Origin: Rubrivivax sp.
GTDB taxonomy: Bacteria > Pseudomonadota > Gammaproteobacteria > Burkholderiales > Burkholderiaceae_C
Direction: 5' to 3'
Length of the DNA stretch: 64,000 nucleotides
Assembly: GCA_030653385.1 (NCBI GenBank)
Contig: JAURZM010000040.1
Span: forward strand, 62,001-126,000
Below, piece after piece: positions 27,214-40,427 of the stretch (positions are counted from its first letter, which is position 1; each line of letters begins with the position of its first letter). The notes beneath the pieces were generated by a model. That model was not told where the DNA came from. It saw only the letters and a program-made list of their open reading frames with translations, and ran no database searches. Made by a program: the position numbers and the translations under genes.

Positions 27214-29328
27214 TCAGGCTGGCGTGGTGTCCCGCAAGAGCAGCACGCTGCGCGCGGGCAGCATGACATGCGCTTCGCCATGTTGCTGCCAGGGGCTGCG
27301 GCCATCGGCCTGGGTGCTGTCCAGTTCGCAGCACCACTGGCCGGGCGGCAGCTGGAAAGTGGCGTCCATGTCGCGGCCATTCAGCAGCAGCAGCAACGGT
27401 GCCGGGCTGCGGCCCGGCGACCCGATCCACGCGCCCATGATGCGCGACATGCGGTTGTTCCAGTGCTCGGGTGTCATGGGCTCGCCAGTGCGGCGCAGCC
27501 AGGCCAGGTCATGACGGCCATGGGCGTCAGGCAGGCCCGTGTACCAACGCGCAGCCAGCGGCAGCAGAGCCTTGCGCAGGCGCAGCACGCGTGCCGTGTA
27601 GTCGATCAGTTCCTGGTCGGCCTGCGACCAATCGATCCAGGTGATGGGGTTGTCCTGGCAGTAGGGGTTGTTGTTGCCACCCTGGCTGTGACCCAGCTCG
27701 TCGCCCGCGGCCAGCATCGGCGTGCCTTGCGACAGCAGCACCGTGGCCAGCAGCGCGCGTTTCAGGCGGTGGCGGCGAAGGGTCACGACCGGGTCGGTGG
27801 TGGGGCCTTCCCAGCCACAGTTCCAGCTGAGGTTGTGGCCGTGCCCATCGCGGTTGTTTTCGCCGTTGGCCAGGTTGTGGCGCATGTCGTAGCTGACCAG
27901 GTCGTTCAGCGTGAAGCCATCGTGGCTGACGACGTAGTTGACGCTTTCCAGCGGCGAGCGCCGGCGCGCCTGGAACAGGTCGCTGCTGCCGGCCAGGCGC
28001 AGCGCCAGTTCGCCACGTGTGCAGTCGCCGCCCAGCCAGAAGGCCCGTGCCGTGTCGCGAAAACGGTCGTTCCATTCCAGCCAGCCGCGGGGGAACTGGC
28101 CCACCTGATAACCGCCGGGGCCGATGTCCCAGGGCTCGGCGATCAGCTTCACGCCTTGCAGCACCGGGTCTTGCAGCGCGGCCTTGAAAAAAGGGCCATC
28201 GCGTTCGAAGCCCGTGGCGCCGCGGCCCAGCACGGGCGCCAGGTCGAAGCGAAAGCCGTCGACGTGGAAGTCCTGCACCCAATGGCGCAGGCTGTCCATC
28301 ACCATCTGCAGCACCCGCGGGTGGCGGATGTCCACCGTGTTGCCACAGCCCGACCAGTTTTCGTAGCGGTCACGGGCATGGTCGGGCAGCCGGTACCAGC
28401 TGCTGTTGTCCAGCCCGCGCCAACTGAGCGTGGGGCCCCGTTCGTCGCCTTCGGGTGTGTGGTTGTAGACGACGTCCAGCAGCACCTCGAGCCCCGCTGC
28501 ATGCAGGCGCTGCACCATCTGGCGGAACTCGGTGCGCACATCGGCCGTGGCCGCGTACCGCGGATCGGGGCAGAAGTGGCCCAGCGTGTTGTAGCCCCAG
28601 TAGTTGCTCAGGCCACGTTCGGCCAGGTGCAGTTCGTCCAGGATGTGCTGCACCGGCAGCAGGCTGACTGCGGTGACGCCCAGGCGCAGCAGATGCGCGA
28701 TGGCGGCGTCCGATGCCAAACCAGCGTAGGTGCCCTGCAGTGCCTGGGGCACACCGGGCATGCGGCGCGTGAAGCCCCGCACATGGGCTTCGTAGATCAC
28801 GGTGTCGACCAGGGGCGTGGCTGGCGGCCGGTCGTCTGCCCAGTCGTGGCGCTCGTGCACAACACGCGCCTTGTGGGCCTGAGCTGCGTTGTCGCGGGTG
28901 TCCATGTGCTGCGGGTGATCGGTGTCGGCGCCGAAATGCGGGCCGTGCCAGTCGAAGCCGCCGGGCGGGACGACGACTTCGCGCGCCCAGGGGTCGAGCA
29001 GTAACTTGTGCGGGTTGAAGCGGTGGCCGCGGTCGGGCCGCCACGGGCCATGTGCGCGCAGGCCGTAGACCTGGCCGGGCAACAGGCCCATCACCCGGCC
29101 GTGCCAGACGTCACCACTTTGCACCGGCAAAGGCAGGCACGCCGTTTCGCAGGTGCCGGTGTCGTCGAACAGGCACAAGTCCACCTGCGTGGCATGGGCC
29201 GAGAAGACGGCGAAGTTGACGCCAGGCCCGCTGGCATCGACATCGAAGCTCGCACCCATGGGCCAAGGTCGGCCGGCTTCGATCACGGGGGCCGCCTGGA
29301 TGTGCGCGCCGTTGCTCAGTCGGTCCAC
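27214..29328 (-). CDS. glgX: Glycogen debranching enzyme (isoamylase type)
   Basis: A GH13 protein of about 704 residues. An N-terminal CBM48 precedes the barrel; the barrel carries VLLDVVYNHTPEGDERGP, VDGFRFDLAPVLGR (nucleophile aspartate), KLIAEPWDIGPGGYQVG (acid/base glutamate) and NYVVSHDGFTLNDLVSYD (transition-state residues). It hydrolyses alpha-1,6 branches of limit dextrins. I chose GTG 29328 because AAGGAGG lies 9 bases upstream; an in-frame GTG at 29352 would put that Shine-Dalgarno inside the gene. Either way it begins within about 31 bases of the glgB stop. Confidence 0.94.
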   Translation of the reverse strand: MDRLSNGAHIQAAPVIEAGRPWPMGASFDVDASGPGVNFAVFSAHATQVDLCLFDDTGTCETACLPLPVQSGDVWHGRVMGLLPGQVYGLRAHGPWRPDRGHRFNPHKLLLDPWAREVVVPPGGFDWHGPHFGADTDHPQHMDTRDNAAQAHKARVVHERHDWADDRPPATPLVDTVIYEAHVRGFTRRMPGVPQALQGTYAGLASDAAIAHLLRLGVTAVSLLPVQHILDELHLAERGLSNYWGYNTLGHFCPDPRYAATADVRTEFRQMVQRLHAAGLEVLLDVVYNHTPEGDERGPTLSWRGLDNSSWYRLPDHARDRYENWSGCGNTVDIRHPRVLQMVMDSLRHWVQDFHVDGFRFDLAPVLGRGATGFERDGPFFKAALQDPVLQGVKLIAEPWDIGPGGYQVGQFPRGWLEWNDRFRDTARAFWLGGDCTRGELALRLAGSSDLFQARRRSPLESVNYVVSHDGFTLNDLVSYDMRHNLANGENNRDGHGHNLSWNCGWEGPTTDPVVTLRRHRLKRALLATVLLSQGTPMLAAGDELGHSQGGNNNPYCQDNPITWIDWSQADQELIDYTARVLRLRKALLPLAARWYTGLPDAHGRHDLAWLRRTGEPMTPEHWNNRMSRIMGAWIGSPGRSPAPLLLLLNGRDMDATFQLPPGQWCCELDSTQADGRSPWQQHGEAHVMLPARSVLLLRDTTPA

Positions 29329-29358
29329 CTCAGTTGGCCTCCTTGGCAGCACCGGGGT

Positions 29359-31533
29359 TCAGGGCATCCATTCCAGGAACACCGTGGCCAGCGGCGGCAC
29401 ATTCAGCACCACGGAATGTGCTCGGCCGTGGCTGGGCACGGCCACGCTGTGCGCCGCGCCCAGCGGTGTGCCCACGTTGCTGCCGCCGTAGTGGCTGGAG
29501 TCGGTGTTCAGGCGTTCTTGCCAGGCACCTTCGGCAGGCACGCCCAGGCGAAAACCTTCGTGAACGACCGGTGCAAAGTTGCACAGCACCAGCATCAGTT
29601 GCCCGCCGCTGCCCTTGCGCACGAAGCTGAGCAGGCTGCGCCTGGCATCGTCGTGGTCGATCCATTCGAAGCCTTCACCGTTGAAGTCCTGGCTGTGCAG
29701 CGCCGGGCTGGCCCTGTACAGGTGGTTGAGGTCGCGCACGAGTTTTTGCATGCCGCCGTGGTTGCTGTCCTGAAGCAGGTGCCAGTCCAGACTTTGTTCG
29801 TGGTTCCACTCGGCCACCTGCGCAAACTCGCAGCCCATGAACAGCAGCTTCTTGCCGGGGTGGCCCCACATGAAGCCGTAGTAGGCGCGCAGGTTGGCAA
29901 AGCGCTGCCAGTTGTCGCCCGGCATCTTGCCCAGCAGGCTGCCCTTGCCGTGCACCACCTCGTCGTGGCTGAGCGGCAGCACGAAGTTCTCGGTGAAGGC
30001 ATACACCAGTCCGAAGGTCATTTCGCCGTGGTGGTGGCTGCGGTGGATGGGGTCGCGTGCCATGTACTGCAGCGTGTCGTGCATCCAGCCCATGTTCCAC
30101 TTGAAATGGAAGCCCAGGCCACCGGCATAGGTGGGCCGGCTGACGGCGGGGAAGGCGGTGCTTTCTTCGGCCAGCGTGATGGCCTGCGGGCGTTCGCTAC
30201 CGATGACTTCATTGCTGCGCTTCAGAAAGCTGATGGCCTCGAGATTCTCGCGCCCACCATGCACATTCGGAATCCATTCGCCGGGCTTGCGGCTGTAGTC
30301 GCGGTACAGCATCGACGCCACGGCGTCGACACGCAAGCCGTCGATGTCGTAGCGCTCCAGCCAGTACAGCGCGCTGCCGACCAGGAAGTTGCGCACCTCG
30401 GTGCGACCGAAGTTGTAGATCAGCGTGTTCCAGTCGGTGTGGAAGCCCTCGCGGCGGTCGGCGTATTCGTACAGGTGCGTGCCGTCGAACAGGGCCAGGC
30501 CGTGGGCGTCGGACGGGAAATGCGCTGGCACCCAGTCCAGCAGCACGCCGATGCCGGCAGCGTGTGCGCAGTCGACAAAACGGCGCAGGCCGGCCGCATC
30601 GCCGAAGCGCGCGGTGGGCGCGTACTGGCCCAGCGTCTGGTAACCCCAGCTGCCGTCGAAGGGGTGTTCACTGACCGGCATCAGTTCCAGGTGCGTGAAG
30701 CCCATGTCCTGGGCATAGGGCACCAGTTCGGCGGCCAGTTCGTCCCAGTTCAGCCAGCGGTTGCCGTCTTCGGTTTTGCGACGCCAGCTGGCCAGGTGCA
30801 CCTCGTAGATGCTCATCGGCGCTTCAAGTGCGTTGGCGGCCTGGCGGGCAGGCGAGGGCGGTGCGACGGGTGGCATGACGGCCACGATGCTGGCGGTGGC
30901 CGGGCGCAGTTCGCTCTGGCGTGCGCAGGGGTCGGCCTTCTGCGGCAGCAGGTGGCCCGCGCTGTCGTGAAGCTCGAACTTGTAGCGGGCCCCTTCAGCC
31001 ACACCGGGCAGGAACAGTTCCCACACACCACATTCGCGGCGCAGCCGCATCGGGTGGCGACGGCCGTCCCAGAAGTTGAAGTCGCCGACCACGCTGACAC
31101 GGCTGGCATTGGGTGCCCACACGGCAAAGCTGGTGCCGGCCACGCCCTGCATCACGCGGGGCATGGCACCCAGGATCTCGTAGGGGCGCAGGTGCGAGCC
31201 TTCGCCCAGCAGCCACACGTCCATGTCGCCCAGCACGGTGCCGAAGCGGTAGGGGTCGTCGATCAGCGATTCGCTGCCATCGGCCCAGCGCACCCGCAGC
31301 TGATAGAGCGCGGCGCCGTCGTTCATGAAGGTCGGGCCTTCGAACAGGCCGCAATCGTCGCGTGGTTTCAGTGGCCAGGCCCTGGCGCCGGACACCACGA
31401 TGGCCGACTTCGCCCCTGGCAGATAGGCACGCACCCACAGACCGCCGTCGGGCCCGGTGTGCGGGCCCAGCACGGCAAACGGGTCAGCATGCCGGCCCTG
31501 GCAGATGGCCAGGGCGTCGGTATCGCTGAGCAT
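29359..31533 (-). CDS. glgB: 1,4-alpha-glucan branching enzyme
   Basis: A 724-residue GH13 branching enzyme. The N-terminus [19 protein letters not shown] leads into carbohydrate-binding modules, with [13 protein letters not shown] in CBM48. The catalytic barrel has [20 protein letters not shown], the nucleophile aspartate in [17 protein letters not shown], the acid/base glutamate in LAEESTAFP, and [12 protein letters not shown]. It transfers chain segments to make alpha-1,6 branches. The start at ATG 31533 sits 14 bases after the glgP stop; longer upstream readings would overlap glgP with a non-family N-terminus. Length matches GlgB (about 730). Confidence 0.96.
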   Translation of the reverse strand: MLSDTDALAICQGRHADPFAVLGPHTGPDGGLWVRAYLPGAKSAIVVSGARAWPLKPRDDCGLFEGPTFMNDGAALYQLRVRWADGSESLIDDPYRFGTVLGDMDVWLLGEGSHLRPYEILGAMPRVMQGVAGTSFAVWAPNASRVSVVGDFNFWDGRRHPMRLRRECGVWELFLPGVAEGARYKFELHDSAGHLLPQKADPCARQSELRPATASIVAVMPPVAPPSPARQAANALEAPMSIYEVHLASWRRKTEDGNRWLNWDELAAELVPYAQDMGFTHLELMPVSEHPFDGSWGYQTLGQYAPTARFGDAAGLRRFVDCAHAAGIGVLLDWVPAHFPSDAHGLALFDGTHLYEYADRREGFHTDWNTLIYNFGRTEVRNFLVGSALYWLERYDIDGLRVDAVASMLYRDYSRKPGEWIPNVHGGRENLEAISFLKRSNEVIGSERPQAITLAEESTAFPAVSRPTYAGGLGFHFKWNMGWMHDTLQYMARDPIHRSHHHGEMTFGLVYAFTENFVLPLSHDEVVHGKGSLLGKMPGDNWQRFANLRAYYGFMWGHPGKKLLFMGCEFAQVAEWNHEQSLDWHLLQDSNHGGMQKLVRDLNHLYRASPALHSQDFNGEGFEWIDHDDARRSLLSFVRKGSGGQLMLVLCNFAPVVHEGFRLGVPAEGAWQERLNTDSSHYGGSNVGTPLGAAHSVAVPSHGRAHSVVLNVPPLATVFLEWMP

Positions 31534-31547
31534 GCCGGCCGCGGCGC

Positions 31548-34094
<2,547 letters not shown>

Positions 34095-34338
34095 CGAACG
34101 TCGCCGCCAGCGTCAACGAAAGCCAGTGGTCTGTGTTTGTAGTTTGACTTCACACTGCCGCAGATTCTTCCATCACGTACACAACAGCTGACATCAGTAA
34201 ACTCAATTGCGATAACGTCTTGCCGTCGAGAGCTCCAGCCTCACCTTCAGCAGGCGGGGCTCGAACTGGCAGGAAGTGTCGATCTGGAGACCACCTTGGC
34301 GCTGTAACTTTGCTGCGTCAAGGCCAACAAGGAAGTGT

Positions 34339-35604
34339 ATGAACCCGATCGATGTGGCCCAGGGCCTGGACCTGCCTCGCCGTGCCGTGGCCTTGGTGCT
34401 GGCCGGCGGGCGGGGCAGCCGACTGAAGAACCTGACGGACAGCCGCGCCAAACCCGCGGTGTATTTCGGCGGCAAGTTCCGCATCGTCGACTTTGCGCTG
34501 TCCAACTGCATGAACAGCGGCATCCGGCGCATCGGTGTCATCACGCAGTACAAGAGCCACAGCCTCTTGCGCCATCTGCAGCGTGGCTGGGCCTTCCTGA
34601 AGACCGAGATGAACGAGTTTGTCGACCTGCTGCCGGCCCAGCAGCGGGTGGACGAAGACAGCTGGTACCGCGGCACCGCCGATGCCGTCTACCAGAACCA
34701 GGACATCCTGGCTGCCTACCGTGCCGATTACGTGGTGGTGCTGGCCGGTGACCACATCTACAAGCAGAACTACGCGCTGATGCTGGCCGACCACGTGGCC
34801 CTGGGGCGCGAGTGCACCGTGGGCTGCATCGAGGTGGACAGCGAAGAGGCCAAGGCCTTTGGCGTGATGGCCATCGACGAAAACCGCCGCATCATCGACT
34901 TCGTCGAAAAGCCGCCGGTGCCACCCACCATTCCCGGCAAGCCCGGCCGCACGCTGGCCAGCATGGGCATCTACATCTTCAACGCGCGCTACCTGTACCG
35001 GGAGCTGGAGCGCGACATGAACGACCCCAACTCGAGCCACGACTTCGGCAAGGACATCATCCCGAAGATCGTGAAGGTCGGCGAGGCCGTGGCCCACCCA
35101 TTTGAGCTGAGCTGCGTCGGCAACAAGCCGGGTTCGCCGGCCTACTGGCGCGACGTGGGCACGATCGATGCGTACTGGGACGCCAACATCGACCTGACCG
35201 CCACCGACCCGATGCTGAACCTGTACGACACCAACTGGCCGATCTGGACCTACCAGGCCCAGCTGCCACCGGCCAAGTTCGTGCACAACCAGGAAGACCG
35301 CCGTGGCATGGCCATCGAAAGCCTGGTGTCGGGTGGCTGCATCGTGTCGGGGGCCGTGTTCCGCTCGGTGCTGTTTTCGCAGGTGCGGGTGCACTCGTAT
35401 TCCCAGGTCAACTGGAGCGTGCTGCTGCCGGGTGTTCAGGTGGGTCGGCATGCCCGCATCACACGCGCCGTGATCGACCGCGACTGCGTAGTTCCAGACC
35501 ACCTGGTGATCGGCGAAGACGCGGCACTGGACGCCGAGCGCTTCTACCGCACCGAGTCTGGCATCACCTTGGTCACGCGTGACATGCTGCGCAAACTGGA
35601 ATGA
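34339..35604 (+). CDS. glgC: Glucose-1-phosphate adenylyltransferase
   Basis: A 421-residue ADP-glucose pyrophosphorylase. The nucleotide loop [20 protein letters not shown] near residues 17-36, [16 protein letters not shown], and the glucose-1-phosphate region FVEKP are intact. The C-terminal left-handed beta-helix begins near 290. It makes ADP-glucose, the committed and usually allosterically controlled step of glycogen synthesis. The start is ATG 34339 with AAGGAAG just upstream; an in-frame ATG at 34276 gives a non-family leader. It is the first gene of the plus-strand glgC-glgA pair. Confidence 0.96.
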   Translation: MNPIDVAQGLDLPRRAVALVLAGGRGSRLKNLTDSRAKPAVYFGGKFRIVDFALSNCMNSGIRRIGVITQYKSHSLLRHLQRGWAFLKTEMNEFVDLLPAQQRVDEDSWYRGTADAVYQNQDILAAYRADYVVVLAGDHIYKQNYALMLADHVALGRECTVGCIEVDSEEAKAFGVMAIDENRRIIDFVEKPPVPPTIPGKPGRTLASMGIYIFNARYLYRELERDMNDPNSSHDFGKDIIPKIVKVGEAVAHPFELSCVGNKPGSPAYWRDVGTIDAYWDANIDLTATDPMLNLYDTNWPIWTYQAQLPPAKFVHNQEDRRGMAIESLVSGGCIVSGAVFRSVLFSQVRVHSYSQVNWSVLLPGVQVGRHARITRAVIDRDCVVPDHLVIGEDAALDAERFYRTESGITLVTRDMLRKLE

Positions 35605-35656
35605 ACCTGCCTTGACTGTCCCGCTTGTTTCGAAGCACACCCGCAGCACCCGCGCC

Positions 35657-37093
35657 ATGAAGGTGCTGCACGTGGCAGCCGAGGTTTTTCCGCTGGTGAA
35701 AACCGGTGGCCTGGCCGACGTGGTGGCTGCGCTGCCCGTAGCGCTGGCCGAGCAGGGCGCCGACGTGCGCCTGCTGCTGCCTGGCCTGCCCCAGGTCTTG
35801 GAAGCCGTGCAGGCGGCCCGGGTGGTGGTGGACATCGGCGCCTGCTTCGGTGCGGTGCGGGTGCGCCTTCTGCTGGCGCGCATGCCGCACAGCCAGCTGC
35901 CGGTCTACGTGGTCGACGCGCCTTACCTGTACCGGCGTGGTGGCAGCCCCTACCAGGACAGCCTGGGCCAGGAGTGGCCCGACAACCTGCAGCGTTTTGC
36001 GCTGCTGGGCTGGGTGGCAGCCCACCTGGCCGCTGACGACGCCGACCCGGCCTGGGTGCCCGACATCGTGCACGCGCACGACTGGCATGCAGCAATGGCT
36101 TGCGCCTACATGGCGCAGCACGTGCCCACGGCTGCCCGTTCGGTCTTCACGGTGCACAACCTGGCGTTCCAGGGCCTGTTTTCGATGCACGACTGGCCCA
36201 TGCTGGGCATGCCGTCGGAACTGCTGTCGGCAGCGGGTCTCGAATTCCACGGCCAGCTCAGCTTCATGAAAGCCGGCCTGCAGTTTGCCCACCACATCAC
36301 GACCGTCAGCCCGACCTATGCGGGCGAGATTGCCACGCACGAGTTTGGCTGTGGGCTGGACGGTGTCATCCGCAGCCGTGGCACCCATGTCAGCGGCATC
36401 CTGAACGGCATCGACACCGAGGTCTGGAACCCCGCCACCGACCCGGCCATCGCGCAGCGCTACGACAGCGAGCGGCTGCAGGGCAAGGCGGTTTGCCGAC
36501 TGGCACTGCAGCGAGAACTGGGCCTGCAGACCGATGGCCAGGCGCTGTTGCTGACCATCGTCAGCCGCCTGACAGCGCAGAAGGGGCTGGACCTGCTGCT
36601 GGCCGCGCTGCCCGAGATGCTGCAGGCGGGCGTGCAGTTGGCCGTGCAGGGCACCGGCGAGCCCGCGCTGGAGGCGGCCTTTCGCATGGCCCAGCAGGCC
36701 CACCCAGGGCGGGTGCACGTGCACATCGGCTACGACGAAGCCCGCGCGCACCGCCTGGTGGCTGGCGCTGACGCCATCCTGGTGCCTTCGCGCTTCGAAC
36801 CCTGTGGCCTGACACAGATGTACGGCCTGCGCTACGGCACGCTGCCCATCGTGCGGCGGGTTGGCGGCCTGGCTGACACGGTGCAAGATGTCGGTGACGC
36901 ACAGGACACCGGCTTCGTGTTCGACGCCGCGACCCCGCAGGAACTGCTGCGGGCCGTCTTGCGGGCCGTGGAAGCGCAACGCGAAGGCCAGGCCTGGCAG
37001 GCGAGAGTGGCCTCGGCCATGGCGCAGGAGTTGTCCTGGGCCCAGCCCGCCAGCGACTACCTGGACCTGTACCAGGCGCTGCTTTCGTCCTGA
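35657..37093 (+). CDS. glgA: Glycogen synthase (ADP-glucose type)
   Basis: A 478-residue GT5 enzyme. The N-terminal [13 protein letters not shown] loop binds ADP-glucose, HDWHAAMA and HNLAFQG lie in the first Rossmann domain, and [17 protein letters not shown] with [20 protein letters not shown] forms the second. It elongates alpha-1,4-glucan from ADP-glucose. The start is ATG 35657 ([18 protein letters not shown]), standard for GlgA; the 52-base gap after glgC suggests co-transcription. It converges on the PEP-CTERM phosphodiesterase gene with 32 bases between and no clear terminator. Confidence 0.96.
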   Translation: MKVLHVAAEVFPLVKTGGLADVVAALPVALAEQGADVRLLLPGLPQVLEAVQAARVVVDIGACFGAVRVRLLLARMPHSQLPVYVVDAPYLYRRGGSPYQDSLGQEWPDNLQRFALLGWVAAHLAADDADPAWVPDIVHAHDWHAAMACAYMAQHVPTAARSVFTVHNLAFQGLFSMHDWPMLGMPSELLSAAGLEFHGQLSFMKAGLQFAHHITTVSPTYAGEIATHEFGCGLDGVIRSRGTHVSGILNGIDTEVWNPATDPAIAQRYDSERLQGKAVCRLALQRELGLQTDGQALLLTIVSRLTAQKGLDLLLAALPEMLQAGVQLAVQGTGEPALEAAFRMAQQAHPGRVHVHIGYDEARAHRLVAGADAILVPSRFEPCGLTQMYGLRYGTLPIVRRVGGLADTVQDVGDAQDTGFVFDAATPQELLRAVLRAVEAQREGQAWQARVASAMAQELSWAQPASDYLDLYQALLSS

Positions 37094-37125
37094 ACTGTTG
37101 CCCTGATCCGTCGCCCTGATCGGCG

Positions 37126-38340
37126 TCAGACCTGGCTGCGGCGCCGCGCCACAGCGCCCACCACACCCAGGCCCGCCAGCCACAGGGCCAGCGTGCCCGG
37201 TTCCGGAATCGACGCCACGGCAGCCACACCGGTGTCGGGGAAGTCGGTGAAGACACCGTCCACACCCAGCGTCATGTAGTAGGCCATTTCCTCGCGCGGG
37301 TCGGCAAACCCGTAGCCGCTGGCGTCGTTGCGGAAGGTGTAGGCATGCACCAGCAGCCCGGCAGCATGTGCGGCCTCGATGACCCCGGTGCTGCCGTCGA
37401 CCCGGCGGTCCTTGATGGTGATGACGCCGTCGCCGTCACGGTCGATGCCGTCGGCCACGGTCTTGACGAGGTAGGGCTTCCAGGGACCGATGCCGTCGGC
37501 ATAGGTCTTGATGAAACCGAGACCCGGCTCCGTGAGCATCTGCGCGAAGGTCAGCGTGCCACCGGCAGCCACGACGTCGTACGGCGCGCCGTAGGGGGCG
37601 CTCGGGTCAAGCGAGCCATCGGGGTTGACGTCGTTGGCATCCACCAGCTGGACCAGGCGGATGTCGGTCAAGGTGTTCAAGTACTGCAGGTTGCCCACCT
37701 CGAAGGACTGGATGAACACCGGCGCCGACCCGGTGTTGCCGTAACTGGCGTGCAGTGTGCTGACGAGTTTGTTTTCGAACACCCGCTCACCGAAGATCTG
37801 GTCGTGGAAAGTCGAGTGTTTGACCTCGGGGTAGATGCCCACCTGCCGGCCGGTGGCCGCACTCTGGGCCTGGGCCAGCGAGATGATTTCCCCGAGCGTG
37901 GGGATCTCGTACAGGCCGTTGAATTCCTGCGGTCGACCCGGGTTGGGCTGAATCGCCCGCAGCGTCTTGATTTCGGCCAGCGTGAAGTCGCTGGCGAAGT
38001 AGTCGGTGGTGGACACGCCGTCGACCAGTTTCGTGCTCATGCGGTCGGCACCGAAGACGCTGGCCACGTTGGTGGTGCCGCCGAGCATGGGCTCGTGGCG
38101 CGCGATCAGGTGCCCGTCGCTCGTCATCACCAGGTCGGGTTCGATGAAGTCCGCGCCAAGTTCGATCGCCAGGCGGTACGACTCCAGCGTGTGTTCAGGC
38201 CGGTAACCTGAGGCGCCACGGTGGCCAATGACCAGCGGCGCGGCGCCCGTCAGGGTGTTGTAGCCCTGGGCTTGCGCCGAGCCGGCCCAGCTGGCGGCGA
38301 TGGCCGTGAACAGGCCAAGGGCGATCGGAAGGCTTTTCAT
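37126..38340 (-). CDS. Secreted glycerophosphodiester phosphodiesterase with PEP-CTERM tail
   Basis: 404 residues. The signal peptide is MKSLPIALGLFTAIAASWAG then SAQAQ. The GDPD catalytic start is VIGHRGASGYRPEHTLESY followed by GADFIEPDLVMTSDGHLIA, which carries the catalytic histidines and metal-binding acidic residues. The C-terminus IPEPGTLALWLAGLGVVG then ARRRS is a canonical PEP-CTERM signal for exosortase-dependent sorting. An EF-hand-like loop DRDGDGVITIKD sits near residues 300-311. I chose ATG 38340 because AGGAG is 7 bases upstream; ATG 38346 is too close. It hydrolyses glycerophosphodiesters outside the inner membrane, probably for phosphate or glycerol scavenging. Confidence 0.92.
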   Translation of the reverse strand: MKSLPIALGLFTAIAASWAGSAQAQGYNTLTGAAPLVIGHRGASGYRPEHTLESYRLAIELGADFIEPDLVMTSDGHLIARHEPMLGGTTNVASVFGADRMSTKLVDGVSTTDYFASDFTLAEIKTLRAIQPNPGRPQEFNGLYEIPTLGEIISLAQAQSAATGRQVGIYPEVKHSTFHDQIFGERVFENKLVSTLHASYGNTGSAPVFIQSFEVGNLQYLNTLTDIRLVQLVDANDVNPDGSLDPSAPYGAPYDVVAAGGTLTFAQMLTEPGLGFIKTYADGIGPWKPYLVKTVADGIDRDGDGVITIKDRRVDGSTGVIEAAHAAGLLVHAYTFRNDASGYGFADPREEMAYYMTLGVDGVFTDFPDTGVAAVASIPEPGTLALWLAGLGVVGAVARRRSQV

Positions 38341-38493
38341 ATCCATGCTCCTGCGAATGGGATTCGCGGGAGTCTCCGGCGGCGGCGTGGCAAGCGCGTG
38401 ACAGCCGACGTGGAATGGATCGGGCTGCCGGAATGGCACCCGCCGCCTCACATGAGGTGCTGCTCGCCGGCGTGTTCAGCAGATCAGCCGGTC

Positions 38494-38584
38494 TGGCGGA
38501 AGGGGCGGGATTCGAACCCGCGGGGGGCTGTTAACCCCCACATGCTTTCCAGGCATGCGACTTAAGCCGCTCATCCACCCTTCC
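38494..38584 (-). tRNA. tRNA-Ser (anticodon GGA)
   Basis: On the minus strand the acceptor stem GGAAGGG pairs with CCCTTCC, followed by discriminator G and an encoded CCA. The anticodon loop CTGGAAA gives GGA, reading UCC/UCU serine codons. The long variable arm (TGGGGGTTAACAGCCCCCC) identifies a class II tRNA, and the T-loop GGTTCGAATCC is intact. About 88 nucleotides without CCA, as expected for serine. Confidence 0.95.
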
Positions 38585-38645
38585 AAGACTTGACGGTCGC
38601 GATACCGGTGCAGACCGTTTGCGCCTCGTTCAAGCGGAGGTGATT

Positions 38646-39032
38646 CTAGCCTTGCGGCGCAGGGGTCACCGCGTGCTGGCGCAGCCACTCCATCAGCACG
38701 TATTCCAGCGCCCTGGCGTGTGTGCTTTCCAGCACGACGGGTGGCGCACAGCCGTTTTCATAGGCTTCGCGCCAGCGCAACGCGCAGACACACCAGCGGT
38801 CGCCGGGCTTCAGGCCCCGGAAGCGCATCTCTGGGCGCGGTGTGATGAGGTCGTTGCCCCGCTCCATCTGGAAGTTAAGGAACTCGACGCTGACACGGGC
38901 GCAGATGACGTGGCTGCCCGCGTCTTGTTCGTTGGTGTGGCAGCAACCGTCGCGGTACCAACCGGTCAGCGGGTCATAGGAACACGCCACCAGCGGCGTG
39001 CCCAGCACATTCAGCGCCTGCGGCGGGTTCAC
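38646..39032 (-). CDS. DUF2237 family protein
   Basis: A 128-residue protein matching the DUF2237 pattern: LNVLGTPLVACSYDPLTGWYRDGCC, GSHVICARVSVEFLNF (quoted in parts) and GLKPGDRWCVCALRW. The family has several conserved cysteines and histidines but no established function. Length is standard (about 120-130). Its ATG overlaps the stop of the SPFH gene by 4 bases, so it is the third gene of an nfeD-like/SPFH/DUF2237 operon. The tRNA-Ser lies just downstream. Confidence 0.85.
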   Translation of the reverse strand: MNPPQALNVLGTPLVACSYDPLTGWYRDGCCHTNEQDAGSHVICARVSVEFLNFQMERGNDLITPRPEMRFRGLKPGDRWCVCALRWREAYENGCAPPVVLESTHARALEYVLMEWLRQHAVTPAPQG

Positions 39033-39943
39033 GCCCCGACCTTGCCACCCTTGAGCAGGGTCATGGCCGTGCCGATCAGGGCCGACACTTCGCTCATGTT
39101 GCCGGGCACGATCATGGTGTTGTTGGTCCTGGCCAGCTGGCCATAGGCTTCGACGGCCTTTTCGGCCACCTTCAGCTGAACCGCCTGTTCGCCGCCCGGG
39201 GCCTGGATGGCCTCGGCCACGATGCGGATGGCGTGCGCGGTGGCGTCGGCCACGGCCTTGATCGCCTCGGCCTCACCTTGCGCGTTGTTGATCTCGGCCT
39301 GCTTTTCGCCTTCGGACCTGGCGATGAAGGCCTCGCGCTCGCCAGTGGCGATGTTGATCTGCTCCTGGCGCCGGCCTTCGGATGCGGCGATCAAGGCCCG
39401 CTTTTCGCGCTCGGCCGTGATCTGCGCCTGCATGCTGCGCAGGATCTCGGCTGGCGGTGTCAGGTCCTTGATCTCGTAGCGCAGCACCTTCACGCCCCAG
39501 GTCATGGCCGCTTCATCCAGCGCGCTGACGACACTGGCGTTGATCAGGTCGCGCTCTTCGAAGGTCTTGTCCAGTTCCATCTTGCCCACCACGCTGCGCA
39601 GCGTGGTCTGCGCCAGCTGCGTGATGGCCATCAGGTAGTCGCTGCTGCCGTAGCTGGCGCGCATGGGGTCGGTGACCTGGAAGTACAGGATGCCGTCCAC
39701 CTGCAGCTGCGTGTTGTCGCGTGTGATGCAGACCTGGCTGGGCACGTCCAGTGGCACTTCCTTCAGCGAGTGTTTGTAGGCCACGCGTTCGATGAAGGGA
39801 ATCACGAACTTCAGGCCCGGAGTGAGGGTGCGGTCGTACTTGCCCAGGCGCTCGACCACCAGCGCGCTTTGCTGCGGCACGATCTTGATCGTGCGGCCAA
39901 TGAAGATGATGGCAATGACGGCCAGGACGATGGCGATTTCCAT
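39029..39943 (-). CDS. qmcA: SPFH/stomatin-like membrane protein (QmcA/YbbK type)
   Basis: A 304-residue protein with one N-terminal membrane anchor (residues 1-18). An SPFH domain follows (VPQQSALVVERLGKYDRTL, GLKFVIPFIERV, RSVVGKMELDKTFEERD), then a long charged helical stretch (about 185-250, EREKRALIAASEGRRQEQI). It forms ring-like assemblies in membrane microdomains and works with NfeD and FtsH-type proteases in related systems. It is preceded 11 bases upstream by the NfeD-like gene, the standard partner. Confidence 0.92.
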   Translation of the reverse strand: MEIAIVLAVIAIIFIGRTIKIVPQQSALVVERLGKYDRTLTPGLKFVIPFIERVAYKHSLKEVPLDVPSQVCITRDNTQLQVDGILYFQVTDPMRASYGSSDYLMAITQLAQTTLRSVVGKMELDKTFEERDLINASVVSALDEAAMTWGVKVLRYEIKDLTPPAEILRSMQAQITAEREKRALIAASEGRRQEQINIATGEREAFIARSEGEKQAEINNAQGEAEAIKAVADATAHAIRIVAEAIQAPGGEQAVQLKVAEKAVEAYGQLARTNNTMIVPGNMSEVSALIGTAMTLLKGGKVGA

Positions 39944-39954
39944 GTGTGCTTTGC

Positions 39955-40395
39955 CTAGTTGCGCGAGGCCGGGGCCACGCTGAGTTGATTGCCTTGCAGC
40001 GACACGATGACGTGTTCGCCCGGTTGCGGCGCGCCGCTGCCGGCAAAACGCACCGACCACGCGGCACCGCGGTACTGCACCCGCGCTGTGCCATCGGCTT
40101 CCCACTGCGGCACGCGCACCGATTCGCCGATGTCCAGCACCACGTCGCGGTTGAAAGCGGCAGGGGCCGATCTTGGCGACCTGGCCCGCCTGAAGTGCCA
40201 GGCTGCCGTGGCGCCCCCACTGGCCACCGCAGCTGACACCACTTGCAGGGTCGTGTTCATGCCCAGGTGGGCCAGAACGGCGGCCACGGCGCAGCCCACG
40301 GCCAACATCAGCAGGTAGAAAGTGCCGGTGACGAGTTCGGCCGCCACCAGCACACCAGCGGCCAGCCACCAAAGGGTGGGTGCGCTCCAATCCAT
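39955..40395 (-). CDS. NfeD-like membrane protein
   Basis: A 146-residue protein with N-terminal hydrophobic helices (about 8-60) and a C-terminal OB-fold-like domain (about 85-146) containing GESVRVPQWEADGTARVQY and GEHVIVSLQGNQL. This is the short NfeD class that pairs with SPFH proteins. It starts at ATG 40395 with a GGGGAG Shine-Dalgarno; readings further upstream give a non-family N-terminus. A TACACT hexamer on this strand at 40428-40433 is a -10 candidate, facing a second TACACT for the divergent decarboxylase. Confidence 0.85.
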   Translation of the reverse strand: MDWSAPTLWWLAAGVLVAAELVTGTFYLLMLAVGCAVAAVLAHLGMNTTLQVVSAAVASGGATAAWHFRRARSPRSAPAAFNRDVVLDIGESVRVPQWEADGTARVQYRGAAWSVRFAGSGAPQPGEHVIVSLQGNQLSVAPASRN

Positions 40396-40427
40396 CGTCG
40401 TGCTCCCCAGGTATGAATGTGAGACCA

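Noticed and set aside
38461..38640. Possible integration site at tRNA-Ser
   Set aside because: No integrase, no repeated 3' tRNA fragment and no foreign-looking genes flank the tRNA.
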